Shown piece after piece: positions 8,570-8,768 of a stretch of 8,768 nucleotides of DNA. This stretch comes from Candidatus Eiseniibacteriota bacterium (GTDB lineage: Bacteria; Eisenbacteria; RBG-16-71-46; JAGVPR01). The notes under the pieces were generated by a model, which saw nothing but the letters and a program-made list of their open reading frames with translations, searched no databases and had not been told where the DNA came from. The number at the start of each line of letters is the position of its first letter. The first letter of the stretch is position 1. The stretch is from assembly GCA_020052115.1 (NCBI GenBank), contig JAGVPR010000258.1, positions 1 through 8,768 on the forward strand, written 5' to 3'. The position numbers were made by a program, and so were the translations under genes.

Positions 8570-8575
8570 CTCCTT
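8570..8575 (-). promoter_or_regulatory. Shine-Dalgarno site of rseP
   Basis: AAGGAG on the minus strand, five bases before the GTG at 8564. It is the strongest ribosome binding site in the window and fixes rseP at a GTG start. Confidence 0.8.
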
Positions 8576-8583
8576 GAATCGAG

Positions 8584-8601
8584 CCGCGGACCCACCCGCG
8601 G
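8584..8601 (-). promoter_or_regulatory. Short GC-rich hairpin in the rseP 5' leader
   Basis: Two copies of the self-complementary hexamer CCGCGG, separated by six bases (GTGGGT on the minus strand), can pair as a 6-bp all-GC stem with a 6-nt loop. It ends eight bases upstream of the rseP Shine-Dalgarno. No U-run follows, so it is not a classical intrinsic terminator. It may affect translation initiation or mRNA stability, or be chance in GC-rich DNA. Confidence 0.35.
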
Positions 8602-8645
8602 ATCCGAGAATGCCTGCTGGGAATCCGGCGATCGGCACCGTCCCC

Positions 8646-8674
8646 ATTCTAGATTCGGACGTCTTGGCTTGCAA
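8646..8674 (-). promoter_or_regulatory. Putative sigma-70-type promoter for the rseP-tamA-tamB-helicase transcript
   Basis: On the minus strand a -35-like TTGCAA (8674-8669; four of six to TTGACA) and a -10-like TAGAAT (8651-8646; five of six to TATAAT) are separated by exactly 17 bases. The stretch around them is noticeably more AT-rich than the rest of the window, as expected of a promoter. Transcription would begin near 8640, leaving a leader of about 75 nt before the rseP GTG. It is the only clear promoter I see and would drive all four genes, given the 19-nt or smaller gaps downstream. Confidence 0.6.
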
Positions 8675-8768
8675 CCCTAGCCTCGGGGGACCGGCGGACC
8701 GGCCGGGGCGTTGCGGAGATGATCCGAGCGCGCGGCCGAATCACCGCGGCGGCGGCAGCGCGGCGATC
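8675..8768. other. Unassigned edge region upstream of the rseP promoter
   Basis: About 94 very GC-rich bases to the window edge with no recognisable gene. On the minus strand one frame from the edge stops early (TGA after a short Ala-Leu-Pro-Pro-Pro-Arg stretch, 8742-8744), which could be the extreme end of an upstream gene. On the plus strand an ATG at 8719 preceded by GCGGAG opens a frame rich in Arg and Ala that could be a divergent gene start. Neither is long enough to support. A direct repeat of CCGGTC (minus strand, within about 8688-8701) is also present. Confidence 0.3.

Noticed and set aside
8675..8710. GC-rich inverted and direct repeats (CCGGTC units) as a terminator for an upstream gene.
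   Set aside because: No clean stem followed by a T-run is present on the minus strand; the repeats are short and typical of GC-rich sequence.
8719..8768. A possible divergent plus-strand gene starting with ATG at 8719.
   Set aside because: Only about 16 codons are visible, rich in Arg and Ala as any frame in this DNA would be, and no plus-strand promoter is evident. Kept only as a note in the edge region.
1..8768. A defence system, mobile element or CRISPR array.
   Set aside because: No transposase, integrase, Cas, toxin-antitoxin or restriction gene, no spaced direct repeats and no tRNA are visible. The four genes are core envelope and repair genes, and the helicase has the ordinary UvrD/PcrA layout rather than a defence-type fusion in its visible part.

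Overview
The window is GC-rich chromosomal DNA from a diderm (Gram-negative-type) bacterium. All four recognisable genes lie on the minus strand, packed head to tail. Read in transcription order they are: a site-2 membrane protease (rseP, 8564 to 7149), an Omp85-family outer-membrane insertase with three POTRA domains (tamA/bamA-like, 7186 to 5252), a very large TamB/AsmA-like inner-membrane-anchored protein (5249 to 1338), and a UvrD/PcrA-type DNA helicase (1318 down to the window edge, incomplete at its C-terminus). The outer-membrane biogenesis genes show that the organism has an outer membrane. The gene order rseP-Omp85-tamB is not the textbook proteobacterial one, where rseP precedes a five-POTRA bamA and tamA-tamB lies elsewhere. 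Together with the high GC this points loosely to a non-proteobacterial diderm lineage (Gemmatimonadota, Eisenbacteria or other FCB-like group), but the phylum cannot be fixed from this window.

Layout: 8565-8768 is the only sizeable non-coding stretch. It holds a good housekeeping-type promoter (TTGCAA, 17-nt spacer, TAGAAT), a short GC-rich hairpin in the 5' leader and a strong Shine-Dalgarno site five bases before the GTG start of rseP. Downstream, rseP and the Omp85 gene overlap, the Omp85 stop and the tamB start are separated by 2 nt, and tamB and the helicase by 19 nt. No internal terminator has room to exist, so the four genes probably form one transcript starting near 8640.

Functionally, the first three genes form a cell-envelope module. 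RseP cleaves membrane-embedded substrates within the inner membrane. The Omp85 protein is a 16-strand-type barrel insertase in the outer membrane with periplasmic POTRA domains. The TamB-like protein is expected to span the periplasm from an N-terminal inner-membrane anchor to the Omp85 POTRA domains, supporting outer-membrane protein assembly and/or phospholipid transport. The helicase is a DNA repair enzyme with no obvious mechanistic link to the others and is probably a co-transcribed passenger.

I see no mobile element, CRISPR array, tRNA, rRNA or phage signature. The window is best read as conserved core chromosome. The points worth a second look are the combined BAM/TAM-like gene order and the identity of its single Omp85 protein.
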